Shown: one piece after another, positions 50,655 through 58,783 of the stretch | Layout: the number at the start of each line of letters is the position of its first letter | Position numbering within the stretch: the stretch's first letter is position 1 | DNA from: Candidatus Sulfopaludibacter sp. SbA3 | GTDB taxonomy: Bacteria > Acidobacteriota > Terriglobia > Bryobacterales > Bryobacteraceae | Assembly (NCBI GenBank): GCA_945890485.1 | Contig: CAMDCN010000003.1 | Span: 372,001-436,000 of the forward strand | Reading direction: 5' to 3' | Length of the DNA: 64,000 nt | Made by a program: the position numbers and the translations under genes | The notes under the pieces: model-generated | Told to the model about the DNA's origin: nothing | Databases searched by the model: none | What the model saw: the letters and a program-made list of their open reading frames with translations, nothing else

Positions 50655-51338
50655 ATGTCCCATCTTCGCCCGATCGAGCACGCGCTTTGGCTGGAGTCAA
50701 TCGAAGTGTTTCACGGCCGGGCTAAACCCTTCCCCTGCATTGCCGAGTTTCTTGCTTGGCTCAAAGCGGAGTATGGCATCCACGCCATTCACGGCATCCT
50801 CGACGCCGCCCCTGTTCGGGATTTCACCGATCAGTACATGATCGTCATGCTTCGTTCGGTGGAAGACGAAGAGCGTTGGCGCGGACTCGAAACCCGCCGG
50901 CCGATCAATCGGAAATTCCTCGAGATTTATGCGCGGCACTATCCAGACGGCTGCCCCCCGTTTCCCCCGGAAACCCTCACCGCACTGTACACGCGGCAAC
51001 TGACCTTCCCCACGGTCGTGCTCGAAGCCACGCTCGAAGCGCTGAGAACCGAGACGCCCCCCTATCGCGATCTCATGAAGAAAAAGTTCGCGCCGAACCT
51101 TGAGGGCATTCTCGACGTCGCCGATACCAGCTACACCATTTTCTATCCCACCAAGGCCATCGCCGCCGCCTGCTGCGCCGACGGTACTGCGGACGCGATT
51201 AAAGCCGAGTTCCTGGCCCACTGGCAGCGCGCAGACCGCTCCGGCACCATCACCGCCGACGCCTACTTCATCACCTCGTATACCACTGAGGAGTTGAACG
51301 AGAACTACGACGGGAACATCGCCTACTACTGCCGCTAG
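50655..51338 (+). CDS. Orphan protein of unknown function in the sigma operon
   Basis: A 227-residue soluble protein that I do not recognise. It is mixed alpha/beta with Trp/Tyr-rich stretches (IEHALWLESIEVFHGRAKPF, HAIHGILD, YARHYPDGCPPFPPE) and ends YCR. No signal peptide or membrane helix. It follows the anti-sigma gene by 3 bp and precedes the PglD-like gene by 15 bp, so it is probably in the ECF regulon. Codon use looks like its neighbours. Confidence 0.6.
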   Translation: MSHLRPIEHALWLESIEVFHGRAKPFPCIAEFLAWLKAEYGIHAIHGILDAAPVRDFTDQYMIVMLRSVEDEERWRGLETRRPINRKFLEIYARHYPDGCPPFPPETLTALYTRQLTFPTVVLEATLEALRTETPPYRDLMKKKFAPNLEGILDVADTSYTIFYPTKAIAAACCADGTADAIKAEFLAHWQRADRSGTITADAYFITSYTTEELNENYDGNIAYYCR

Positions 51339-51340
51339 CC

Positions 51341-51346
51341 TAAACT
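51341..51346 (+). promoter_or_regulatory. TAAACT element 7 nt before ATG 51354
   Basis: TAAACT, AAGTCCG, ATG. Just upstream is a second overlapping candidate TAGCCT at 51336-51341. An internal promoter for the acyltransferase-BKACE-GT4 part is possible. Confidence 0.35.
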
Positions 51347-51353
51347 AAGTCCG

Positions 51354-51977
51354 ATGACCCCACTCCTCATCCTCGGCGCCGGCTCCATGGCCGTCGAGGT
51401 CCTTGATATTGCCGAGACCACCGGCGCGTTCGACATCGTCGGTTTCGTCGTCAACCGCCCGGACGCCCCCGCCGAACTCGAAGGCCGCCCTGTCTTCACG
51501 CTCTCCAATCTTCCTCCCGGTATCGCCTGTGTCGCCGGCATTGTCAGCAACCAGCGCCGCGCCTTCATTGAGGAGGTCGCCGCTCTCGGTCACCCCTTCG
51601 TCTCGGTCATCCATCCCTCGGCTCAAATCTCTCGCCGTGCCACCGTCCACTCCGGCTGTGTCGTCCATCCGGGCGTCATCGTCGCTTCGAATACCGTGAT
51701 CGGCCATCATTGCCTCCTCAATCGAGGCGCCCTCATCGGCCACGATAATCGCCTGGAGCCCTTCACCACGGTTGGCCCGGGAGCCAACCTCGCCGGTGCG
51801 CTCACCGTCGGCCCCGGCGCTTACCTCGGGGTCGGCTGCGTGATTCGCGACCATCTCACCATCGGGCCAGGTGCAGTCGTCGCCGCCGGCGCAGTCGTCG
51901 TAAAATCGGTGGAGCCCAACTCCCTCGTCGGCGGCGTTCCGGCCCAGGTTCTCAAAACCGGCGTCGACGGGCTCTAG
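51354..51977 (+). CDS. PglD/NeuD-like sugar O/N-acyltransferase
   Basis: A 207-residue left-handed beta-helix acyltransferase. An N-terminal Rossmann-like nucleotide-sugar-binding domain (PLLILGAGSMAVEVLDIAE) precedes hexapeptide repeats (about 90-190) with the likely catalytic His in IGHHCLLNRGALIGHDN. A conserved end VGGVPAQVLK follows. PglD/NeuD enzymes acylate UDP-amino sugars or sialic acids with acetyl-CoA. Here it sits with a BKACE-like protein and a GT4, hinting at modified-sugar assembly (inference). Confidence 0.85.
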   Translation: MTPLLILGAGSMAVEVLDIAETTGAFDIVGFVVNRPDAPAELEGRPVFTLSNLPPGIACVAGIVSNQRRAFIEEVAALGHPFVSVIHPSAQISRRATVHSGCVVHPGVIVASNTVIGHHCLLNRGALIGHDNRLEPFTTVGPGANLAGALTVGPGAYLGVGCVIRDHLTIGPGAVVAAGAVVVKSVEPNSLVGGVPAQVLKTGVDGL

Positions 51978-51983
51978 CCCAAC

Positions 51984-52826
51984 ATGATCGATCTTTCTCA
52001 GCCTGTCGTTATCAATCTCGCACTCACCGGCATGGTTCCTCGCCGCGCCGACAATCCAGCGGTACCTATCACCCCCGCCGAGATCGCGGCCGACGCCCTC
52101 CGCTGCTTCCACGCCGGCGCCCGCATCTTCCACATCCACGCCCGCCGCCCCGACGAAGAGCCCACCTACGAGCGCGAACTCTTCGCCGAAATTACCCGCG
52201 GCATCCGCGCGGCCATCCCCGGCGCCGTCATCTGCTCCACCACCAGCGGCCGCCTCTACCGCACCTTCGAGCAGCGGAGCGACTCCCTCAATGTCGACGG
52301 CGACTGCAAGCCCGATCTCGCCTCCCTCACCCTCGGCTCGCTCAACTTCCCCACCCAAGCCTCCGTCAACGAGCCCGCGATGATCCAGCGCCTGGCCCTC
52401 GCGATGAAAGAACGTGGCATCGTCCCCGAACTCGAAATCTTCGATTTCGGCATGATCGACTACGCCCACTACCTCATCGGCCGCAAGATCCTGCAGCCGC
52501 CGTTCGTCTTCAATCTCCTCTTGGGCTCGCTCGGAACAGCCGCCGCCACCGGGCTCAATCTGGCCATGATGATCGAGCGTCTGCCCTCCGGTTCCTTCTG
52601 GTCCGCCGCCGGTATCGGCCGCTTCCAGTTCTCGATGAACGCCCTCGGCCTCACCCTCGGCGGCCACGCCCGGACCGGCCTGGAAGATAATCTGTTCCTC
52701 GACGCCGCTAAGCAGCACCCGGCCTCGAACGAACTTCTGGTCGCCCGCGCTGCCCGCGTCGCCGAGTCCCTGGGGCGGCCCATCGCGACCACCGCGGAAA
52801 CCCGCCTCCTCCTCGGCCTCGCGTGA
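51984..52826 (+). CDS. BKACE family (DUF849; beta-keto acid cleavage enzyme)-like protein
   Basis: A 280-residue zinc TIM-barrel enzyme. The metal HxH is in IFHIHARRPDEEPTYE (His50, His52), with the CSTTSGR substrate loop and the family pattern ELEIFDFGMIDYA. Known members cleave beta-keto acids with acetyl-CoA (for example 3-keto-5-aminohexanoate). Here a nucleotide-sugar context is unusual. The stop overlaps the GT4 GTG start (GTGA). Confidence 0.8.
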   Translation: MIDLSQPVVINLALTGMVPRRADNPAVPITPAEIAADALRCFHAGARIFHIHARRPDEEPTYERELFAEITRGIRAAIPGAVICSTTSGRLYRTFEQRSDSLNVDGDCKPDLASLTLGSLNFPTQASVNEPAMIQRLALAMKERGIVPELEIFDFGMIDYAHYLIGRKILQPPFVFNLLLGSLGTAAATGLNLAMMIERLPSGSFWSAAGIGRFQFSMNALGLTLGGHARTGLEDNLFLDAAKQHPASNELLVARAARVAESLGRPIATTAETRLLLGLA

Positions 52827-54031
52827 AGCGCCTGCTTCTCCTCGGGCCGGTCCCCGATCGCTCCGCGGTCGGCGGTCTCCCCCTCGCCTTGGCTAACCTT
52901 GCTACGGAACTCCGCCGTCTCGGCTGGCAAGTGGACGCCCCCGTCTTCACTGCCCCTGCCCCTACCATCGTCGCCGCGCCCGGCCCCATCGCGGCCCTGC
53001 AGCGCTCGCCTTGGTTTCTTCGCGCCCGCCACGCCATCCCCGCCGGACTTCGCCGCACTCTCTCCGCCTTGCTCTGGTCCTCCGAAGTCCGCGAGGGCAT
53101 GGCTCGAAACCTGCGCTGGGCCGAAGAGCAACTCGCTCAGCCAGACCGCTACGACGTTGTCCTGGTCTGTCCCGATGTGAATGTCCCCGGCATTCTGGCC
53201 CTCGCTCTCCATCGCCATCCCAACGTGGCCGTACTTTCCCTCTTTGCCCTGGCTGAAGAGCTCCGCCCACAGTTGTGGACTCTTCTTCGCCGCCCCACCC
53301 TGCATCCGTTCTATTTCCGTCCCGCCCGCGCGGAGCAGATCCGGTGCGCCATTTTTGCGAGTGAACGCTGGCGTCGGCAAGCCCTCGCCGCCGGCCTCGC
53401 GCCCGCCGTCGCCCACACTATCTACTTCGGTATCCCGGTCGGACCTCAGTCGTCCCGGCCTTCGCCCCCCGGTCAGCGCTTGCTTTGGGTCGGTCGCTTG
53501 ACTCCGGAGAAAGGCCTCCATCATCTCCTCCTCGCTCTGCCGGCGCTCCGCCTCGACTTCCCCAGCCTCACGCTCACCGCCGTCGCCGGCGAGGGTGAGC
53601 CGGCCTACCGCCGCCACATCGAAACGATCATCGAGAACCAGGGGCTCTCCGGCTTCGTCCAACTCCATCCTCCTGTTCCCCGGGATGCGCTCCCCGCCCT
53701 CTACGCGAGCCACGACGCCCTCTTCTTCTACTCGGTGTTTGAAGAGCCAGTGGCCCTCGTTCTGATGGAAGCGTACGCCAGCGGCATCCCCGTAGTGGCA
53801 AACCACGTTGAAGGTTCTGAGCTCGTCCAGGATGGCCAAACCTGCCGCACCTGCCAGCCAGCGGACCCGCGATCCGTCGCCGCCGCTTTTCAGCAAGTCC
53901 TGCAAGAGACTGTCGCCACCGCCGAACTCAGTTCCCGCGCCAGAGCTCTGGTCGAATCGAAATACTCGCTCTCGGCCATGGGCGAAGCCTACGACCGCCT
54001 GCTCACGATCGAATACCCTAGGAACTCATGA
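52823..54031 (+). CDS. Family 4 glycosyltransferase
   Basis: A 402-residue GT-B fold transferase. The N-terminal domain starts RLLLLGPVPDRSAVGGLPLALANLATEL. The C-terminal domain has LLWVGRLTPEKGLHHLL and the EEPVALVLMEAYASGIPVVA E-x7-E nucleotide-sugar site. Start GTG 52823 overlaps the BKACE stop, and its own end overlaps the L,D-transpeptidase start by ATGA. Donor and acceptor unknown; a surface glycan is likely given its operon. Confidence 0.85.
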   Translation: MKRLLLLGPVPDRSAVGGLPLALANLATELRRLGWQVDAPVFTAPAPTIVAAPGPIAALQRSPWFLRARHAIPAGLRRTLSALLWSSEVREGMARNLRWAEEQLAQPDRYDVVLVCPDVNVPGILALALHRHPNVAVLSLFALAEELRPQLWTLLRRPTLHPFYFRPARAEQIRCAIFASERWRRQALAAGLAPAVAHTIYFGIPVGPQSSRPSPPGQRLLWVGRLTPEKGLHHLLLALPALRLDFPSLTLTAVAGEGEPAYRRHIETIIENQGLSGFVQLHPPVPRDALPALYASHDALFFYSVFEEPVALVLMEAYASGIPVVANHVEGSELVQDGQTCRTCQPADPRSVAAAFQQVLQETVATAELSSRARALVESKYSLSAMGEAYDRLLTIEYPRNS

Positions 54032-54771
54032 CTCCGCTTGCGCGACTCGCCCTCCTCGCCGCCCTTCCTCACCTTGCGGCGGCGGAAGACGGCCGCGACT
54101 TTGCCGCCCGGTTCACCGCCGAAGTCGATCGCCGCGTCGAAGTCTCCCCCGCCGTCCGGGAGTTCTACGCCACCTCCTACCTTGAGCCCCTTCCCGAACT
54201 ATCCCCCGGCCAGTTCGTTGTGCTCGTCGACCGCAACCGCAAAGCGCAACTTCTGCTTCTGTATTGGCGCGCCCCCGATCGGCAGTTCCACTTCATCGGC
54301 GCTTCCCCTGTATCCACCGGGCTCCCCGGCCGCTTCGAATACTTTCTCTCCCCCCTCGGCGTTTTCGAACACACCCTGGCTAACCCGGACTACCGCGCCG
54401 AAGGCACCAAGAACGAATACGGCATCCGCGGCTATGGCGTGAAAGGAATGCGCGTCTACGATTTCGGTTGGATCCGCGCCAACAAAGGCTGGGGCGACCG
54501 GAAGGAAAGCGTCCTCCGCCTCCAGATGCACGCCACCGATCCTGACATCCTCGAGCGCCGCCTCGGCACCCCGCAGTCCAAGGGTTGTATCCGCATCCCG
54601 GGGAAATTGAACCTCTTCCTCGACCGCAACGGCATCTTGGACGCTGACTACCAACGCGCCGTCAACGAAGGCAATCGTCCGTGGGTCCTTCGCCCGGATT
54701 GGAGCCCCACCCCGTGGGCCGGCCGCTATCTGGTTATCATTGACAGCTCCGGAGTCTGGCTCGGTCCCTAA
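54028..54771 (+). CDS. L,D-transpeptidase (YkuD-type) secreted protein
   Basis: A 247-residue exported protein with a signal (MTPLARLALLAALPHLAAA). A YkuD-like catalytic domain follows (about 60-245). The motif runs MHATDPDILERRLG (His168) then SKGCIRI (184-190) with nucleophile Cys187. It cross-links or trims peptidoglycan, or attaches other polymers to it. It overlaps the GT4 gene by 4 bp, suggesting a link between glycan building and the wall. Last gene of the sigma-led operon. Confidence 0.8.
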   Translation: MTPLARLALLAALPHLAAAEDGRDFAARFTAEVDRRVEVSPAVREFYATSYLEPLPELSPGQFVVLVDRNRKAQLLLLYWRAPDRQFHFIGASPVSTGLPGRFEYFLSPLGVFEHTLANPDYRAEGTKNEYGIRGYGVKGMRVYDFGWIRANKGWGDRKESVLRLQMHATDPDILERRLGTPQSKGCIRIPGKLNLFLDRNGILDADYQRAVNEGNRPWVLRPDWSPTPWAGRYLVIIDSSGVWLGP

Positions 54772-54777
54772 GGGCGT

Positions 54778-54786
54778 TGCTATACT
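54778..54786 (+). promoter_or_regulatory. Extended -10 (TGCTATACT) for the dipeptidase gene
   Basis: TGc-TATACT lies about 90 nt before ATG 54877. No -35 at correct spacing. A perfect TTGACA at 54740-54745 is too far away (35 nt). A leader with an AGGAA box follows. Confidence 0.4.
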
Positions 54787-54876
54787 TTGGATGGCTCGTC
54801 CCCGCCGCGGCGCCCGTTTCCGCGACCCTCGTAGGTCTCTAGTTCGAACGTCTACTCCGAGAGTCAGGAAATTGCC

Positions 54877-56235
54877 ATGAATACCCTCCAGCGAAAGCTG
54901 CTCCTTGCCGGCCTGCTGATTCAATCCGCGGCCATCCCCGCATTCGCGCAGGCCACCGACGCCGCGCTTCTTGCCAAGGCCAAGGCGCTCCACGATCGCG
55001 TCCTGAAGCTGGATACGCACAACGACATCGACCCCTCCACCTTCACCGCCGAATGCAACTATCTGAAACGGCTGACCACCCAGGTCAACCTGCCGAAGAT
55101 GGTAGACGGCGATATGGACGTGGCCTTTTTCATCGTGTACGTCGGCCAGGGCCTGCCCACGCCGGAGGCCTACGACATCGCCTATAAGCAGGCCATCGAA
55201 AAGTTCGAAGCCGTGCATCGGTTCACGAAGACCATCGCCTCCGATGTCATGGGCCTGGCCCTCACCCCGGCTGACGTGCGCCGCCTTCACCGGCAAGGCA
55301 AACGCATTGCCGTCATCGGCGTCGAGAACGGTTATCCCATTGGGCACGACGTAAAGCGCGTCAAAGAGTTCTACGACCGCGGCGGCCGCTACATGTCGCT
55401 CGCCCACAACGGCAACAGCCAACTGGCCGATTCGAACACGGGCGAAGCTTCCGGCTATCTGCACAACAACGGCCTCTCGCCCATCGGTCGCGAGGTCATC
55501 GCAGAGATGAACCGCTTGGGCATGATGGTCGATCTTTCGCACCCCTCGAAGGGCGCGAATCTTGAAGCCATCCGCCTTTCGCAGGCCCCGGTGATCGCGT
55601 CCCATTCGAGTGTCCGCGCCCTCGCCGACCACAGCCGCAACATGGACGACGAACAGCTTCTGGCGCTCAAGAAGAACGGCGGCGTCATCCAGATTGTTGG
55701 CTTCGCTTCTTATCTCAAAGTGGATAGCAAGGAACGCACAGCGGCGCTTGCCAGCCTTCGTAGCGATTTCGGTTTTGGTGGCGGCGCCCGCGCTGGCGGC
55801 CCCACCTTCCGCCGGCCCGCCACCCGCGCCTGCCCGTTCGAAGAACCGAAGCCAGCCAATGCGGGCCCCGCTCCCCGCCGTACGTCCGGTTTCCTCAGCC
55901 TGCTTCCGCCGGCCCGCCGCGCTGAGTATGAAAAGCGCATGGCGGAGATTGACGCCAAGTACCCGCCCGGCGCCCGCGCCAACGTGCAGGACATGGTGAA
56001 TCACATCGACTACGCCGTGAAGCTCATCGGCATCGACCACGTCGGCATCTCCTCGGACTTCGACGGTGGCGGCGGCATCGACGGTTGGGACAGCGCCGCT
56101 GAGGCCTTCAACGTGACGCTGGAACTGGTCCGCCGGGGCTACACCGAAGAGCAGGTTGGCAAGCTGTGGAGCGGCAATCTGCTGCGGGTGTGGGCCGATG
56201 TGGAGAAGGTCGCGCAGAAGCTACATAAGCGGTAG
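54877..56235 (+). CDS. Membrane dipeptidase (M19, renal-dipeptidase-like)
   Basis: A 452-residue exported zinc dipeptidase. A signal peptide (MNTLQRKLLLAGLLIQSAAIPAFAQ) is followed by DTHNDID (HxD metal motif). Later motifs are NGYPIGHDVKRVKEFYDRGGRYMSL, GMMVDLSHPSKG, HSSVRALADHSRN and HVGISSDFDGGGGI. A Pro/Ala/Arg-rich insert of about 60 residues (about 290-350) interrupts the barrel, as in some Acidobacterial homologues. It hydrolyses dipeptides, perhaps from peptidoglycan turnover. Its end overlaps the convergent HEAT-like gene by 15 bp. Confidence 0.9.
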   Translation: MNTLQRKLLLAGLLIQSAAIPAFAQATDAALLAKAKALHDRVLKLDTHNDIDPSTFTAECNYLKRLTTQVNLPKMVDGDMDVAFFIVYVGQGLPTPEAYDIAYKQAIEKFEAVHRFTKTIASDVMGLALTPADVRRLHRQGKRIAVIGVENGYPIGHDVKRVKEFYDRGGRYMSLAHNGNSQLADSNTGEASGYLHNNGLSPIGREVIAEMNRLGMMVDLSHPSKGANLEAIRLSQAPVIASHSSVRALADHSRNMDDEQLLALKKNGGVIQIVGFASYLKVDSKERTAALASLRSDFGFGGGARAGGPTFRRPATRACPFEEPKPANAGPAPRRTSGFLSLLPPARRAEYEKRMAEIDAKYPPGARANVQDMVNHIDYAVKLIGIDHVGISSDFDGGGGIDGWDSAAEAFNVTLELVRRGYTEEQVGKLWSGNLLRVWADVEKVAQKLHKR

Positions 56236-57477
56236 CACCAACTCGCGAACCTCATCTTCCGCGTCGTGGGCGCACTCCCTTCGCATCTCCGGAGAGAGTT
56301 CGCCCAACTCCATCAACCGTTCGACGGTGTCGGTTCTGCAGAAGCAGCATGGCCCGCGGCGATAGACCGTCTCAAGCATCTCCACCTCTAACTCTGGCTT
56401 GGGGTACCGCTCCCAGAACGATTCGAGGTGGATGCCCAACCGGTGCCGCGCCTGCCGATCGGGCTCGCTGGCGAACCAGTGTAAAGCGAGCTCGTGGTCG
56501 CCCGGCTCGACATTTTCGCTCAGCATGTCGATGGCCCACTCCCGGCCCAGCCGGTGGTCCGCCATCAGGGCGAGGGCCAACTCTCGGACGGCCGGATGGC
56601 AGATCTGGGAGGCCGCGAGGCAGGCCGCTTCGGCCAACTCAGTCTCGCTGGATCGCGCCAGTCGGAGCAGCAAGCCGGGCTCAAACGGAAACGGCCGACG
56701 GGCGAAGATCCGTAGGTGGCGGAGTTGGTCTTCGGGGTCGTCAGTAGCCACCAGAGCGCGGGCGGCGGCTTCGAGTTCGTTCGGAGTGGCCTTCGCTCCC
56801 CAAGCGCGCAGCCGCTGCGCACTGAGGCCGCCGAGCAGCGGGCACAGTTCCGCATAGGTCAGCCCCGTCGTTGTGTCTCGATAATCCCGCGCGGACTCCG
56901 CTTCCACCGCCGCCAGGAACGCCGCGATGCGGGCGTCTGTCGTGGCGGCTTCGGTCAAAGCCTCGCGCGCCACCGCTTCGCCAAAGCGCTCAGTCGCATC
57001 GAACCACAGCATCCCGTGTTTGACTTCGCCGGCATAGTGCAACAGCAACTCGCCAATCTTGGCCGCCGCTAGCAGCAGTCCCGGCAGACCATCGAGCAGA
57101 AGCAACTCTCGAGCGATCTGGTCGCCATGCTGCGGGCCGGGCTTGAAGTTGTCATAGACTGCCCGGCGCGCCCGGTCGTTTCCTGCCAGCGCCATCAGTG
57201 CCGCCAAGTGAAAGCGCTGTGCCGCGCTCCAATCGTCGCCGCCCTTGCGCAGGGACTCGATCACTTGTTCCTCGTAGAACTCCCGGTCTGGCGTCCGCTG
57301 CACCAACTCCCACATGTAGTCGGCGCGGGTTCCTTCAAACGACGGCTCCAAGGCATAGCAGTGCAAACAAGCGTCGAGAATCACCTCTCGAAACTCGCTG
57401 ACGTCATGCTCCTGCGCGTAGACGATCGCCCGCCCGTGCCCGGCTTGGATCAACTCTTGAAACTCGAGTTCGCTCAA
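56221..57477 (-). CDS. HEAT-like helical repeat protein A with C-terminal CxxC (tandem paralogue)
   Basis: A 418-residue, mostly helical soluble protein starting at TTG 57477. The N-terminus (FQELIQAGHGRAIVYAQE) and C-terminus (GPCCFCRTDTVERL, MRRECAHDAEDEV) are nearly shared with the upstream paralogue at 57482-58765. Repeated Ala/Leu-rich helix pairs in the middle (about 230-340, ELAEAACLAASQICHPAVRELALALM) are HEAT-like. No catalytic motif. Conserved Cys near 376-379 could bind zinc. TTG is preceded by TAGCCT at 6 nt. Function unknown. Confidence 0.7.
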   Translation of the reverse strand: MSELEFQELIQAGHGRAIVYAQEHDVSEFREVILDACLHCYALEPSFEGTRADYMWELVQRTPDREFYEEQVIESLRKGGDDWSAAQRFHLAALMALAGNDRARRAVYDNFKPGPQHGDQIARELLLLDGLPGLLLAAAKIGELLLHYAGEVKHGMLWFDATERFGEAVAREALTEAATTDARIAAFLAAVEAESARDYRDTTTGLTYAELCPLLGGLSAQRLRAWGAKATPNELEAAARALVATDDPEDQLRHLRIFARRPFPFEPGLLLRLARSSETELAEAACLAASQICHPAVRELALALMADHRLGREWAIDMLSENVEPGDHELALHWFASEPDRQARHRLGIHLESFWERYPKPELEVEMLETVYRRGPCCFCRTDTVERLMELGELSPEMRRECAHDAEDEVRELVLPLM

Positions 57478-57495
57478 GAGCTCAGGCTAACAAAC
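57472..57495. repeat. Duplication boundary, copy 1
   Basis: 24 bp matching 58760-58783 at 20 of 24 positions (ctcaa...ctcag.ctaacaaac). It carries the start and promoter region of protein A. With copy 2 it marks a tandem duplication unit of 1288 bp. Confidence 0.6.
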
Positions 57496-58765
57496 CGTCC
57501 GCTGTCGAAGGCGGTCGCACTAGATTTTGAATGTCGTCGTCGGCATCGAAAGCGCACTCTCTCCGCATCGCCGGCGACAACGCGTCCAGTTCGTTCAGCC
57601 GGCGGACTGCCGTCTCGCGGCAGTGCGAGCAGGTCCCTCGGTCATATAGCGCCTGCAACATCCGCATCTCAGACGACGGTTCCGGGTGCTCCTTCCAGAA
57701 CGTTTTGAGTCTCCACCCCATGCCGTGTCGAATCTCTCGATCGACCTCGTCCGCGAACCACAGCAGTACCAACTCGTGGTCGCCGGGTTCAAAATTGCGG
57801 CACAGCATGCCGATCGCCTCGCTGCGGTGCTCCGATTTCTCGGCGATGAGGGCCATCGCGAACACCCGCACCGCGGGATGCCGAACCTCCGAAATGGCGA
57901 CGTGAGCAGCGTGGGCCAACCTGTCGTCGCTCGAACGGGCCAAAGCCAGCAAGGGGCCGGGTTCCCGCGGATAAGCCCGCCGCGCGAAGAGACGCAGGTG
58001 ACGAATCTGATCATCCTGCACCGTCGCTTGCCTGAGCCCGTTGGCCGCGCTCGCCAACTCTTCCGGACTGGCTTCCCGCCCCCAAGCGATCAACTGCGAA
58101 AAGCTCACCTTGGTCAGCAACGGCTGCAGTTCGGCGTATCCCAATCCCTTGATGCTGAGGCGGTCGCTCGGCTCCGGTTCCGGCTCCGGCTCCACCTTCG
58201 CCAAATACACCGCAAGATGTGGGTCTTGGGCCGCAGCCTCGCGCAACGCGGCCAGTGCCTCCTCCTCGCCGAATTCGCTCACCGCTGCCGACCAGAGCCA
58301 GCCGCTATCCACCCCAACCGGCTGCCGCTCGAGCAGAGCCCCAATCTTGGCGGCTGCGGCCAGGAATCCTGCTCGACCGTCGAGATCAAGAAAGGCGGTG
58401 GCAATCATTTCGCCTTGTTTAGGGCCCGGGTCGAAGTGATCGTAGACCGCCCGGCGCGCCCGCTCATCTCCCTCCGTCGCTAGATACGTCGCGAAGCGAA
58501 ACCGCTGCGTGGTCCTCCAATCGTCCCCACCCTCGCGCAGCGCCTCCAGTACACGGTCGCAGTAGAATCCCGGGTCCGGCGTCAACTTCACCAACTCCAT
58601 CATGTAGCCAGCGCGAGTCCCTTCTATCTGCGGGTCTATCGAATAGCACTGCAAACACGCGTCCAGGATCACATCCCGAAACTCGCTGACATCCTGCTCC
58701 TGCGCATAGACCATCGCCCGCCCGTGCCCAGCCTGAATCAACTCCTGGAACTCTTTCTTGCTCAA
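57482..58765 (-). CDS. HEAT-like helical repeat protein B with C-terminal CxxC (tandem paralogue)
   Basis: A 427-residue paralogue of the preceding entry, also starting with TTG (58765). The first 25 residues (KEFQELIQAGHGRAMVYAQE, then DVSEFR) and the C-terminal GTCSHCRETAVRRL / MRRECAFDADDD block are closely conserved, whereas the middle has diverged. The extra tail (PPSTADGLLA) is unique. It stops 4 bp before the TTG of protein A, so the two are co-transcribed, though A also has its own TAGCCT element. Divergent from the FG-GAP gene across only 18 bp. Confidence 0.7.
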   Translation of the reverse strand: MSKKEFQELIQAGHGRAMVYAQEQDVSEFRDVILDACLQCYSIDPQIEGTRAGYMMELVKLTPDPGFYCDRVLEALREGGDDWRTTQRFRFATYLATEGDERARRAVYDHFDPGPKQGEMIATAFLDLDGRAGFLAAAAKIGALLERQPVGVDSGWLWSAAVSEFGEEEALAALREAAAQDPHLAVYLAKVEPEPEPEPSDRLSIKGLGYAELQPLLTKVSFSQLIAWGREASPEELASAANGLRQATVQDDQIRHLRLFARRAYPREPGPLLALARSSDDRLAHAAHVAISEVRHPAVRVFAMALIAEKSEHRSEAIGMLCRNFEPGDHELVLLWFADEVDREIRHGMGWRLKTFWKEHPEPSSEMRMLQALYDRGTCSHCRETAVRRLNELDALSPAMRRECAFDADDDIQNLVRPPSTADGLLA

Positions 58766-58783
58766 TGCCTCAGACTAACAAAC
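58760..58783. repeat. Duplication boundary, copy 2
   Basis: Second copy of the 24-bp segment, ending exactly before ATG 58784 of the FG-GAP gene. It holds TAGTCT (58777-58772), 6 nt upstream of TTG 58765. Confidence 0.6.

Noticed and set aside
52469-53905. 478-codon antisense frame under the BKACE and GT4 genes
   Set aside because: The plus-strand frames show intact enzyme motifs; the antisense frame has none.
54740-54745. Perfect TTGACA as -35 of the dipeptidase promoter
   Set aside because: 35 nt from TATACT and inside the L,D-transpeptidase coding region; spacing is wrong.
54772-54876. Possible tRNA because of a GTTCGAA motif near 54842
   Set aside because: No acceptor, D-arm or anticodon-arm pairing can be built around it.
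54199-56040. 613-codon antisense frame under the dipeptidase
   Set aside because: Longer than the real gene's visible domains but lacks any motif; the dipeptidase zinc motifs are unambiguous.
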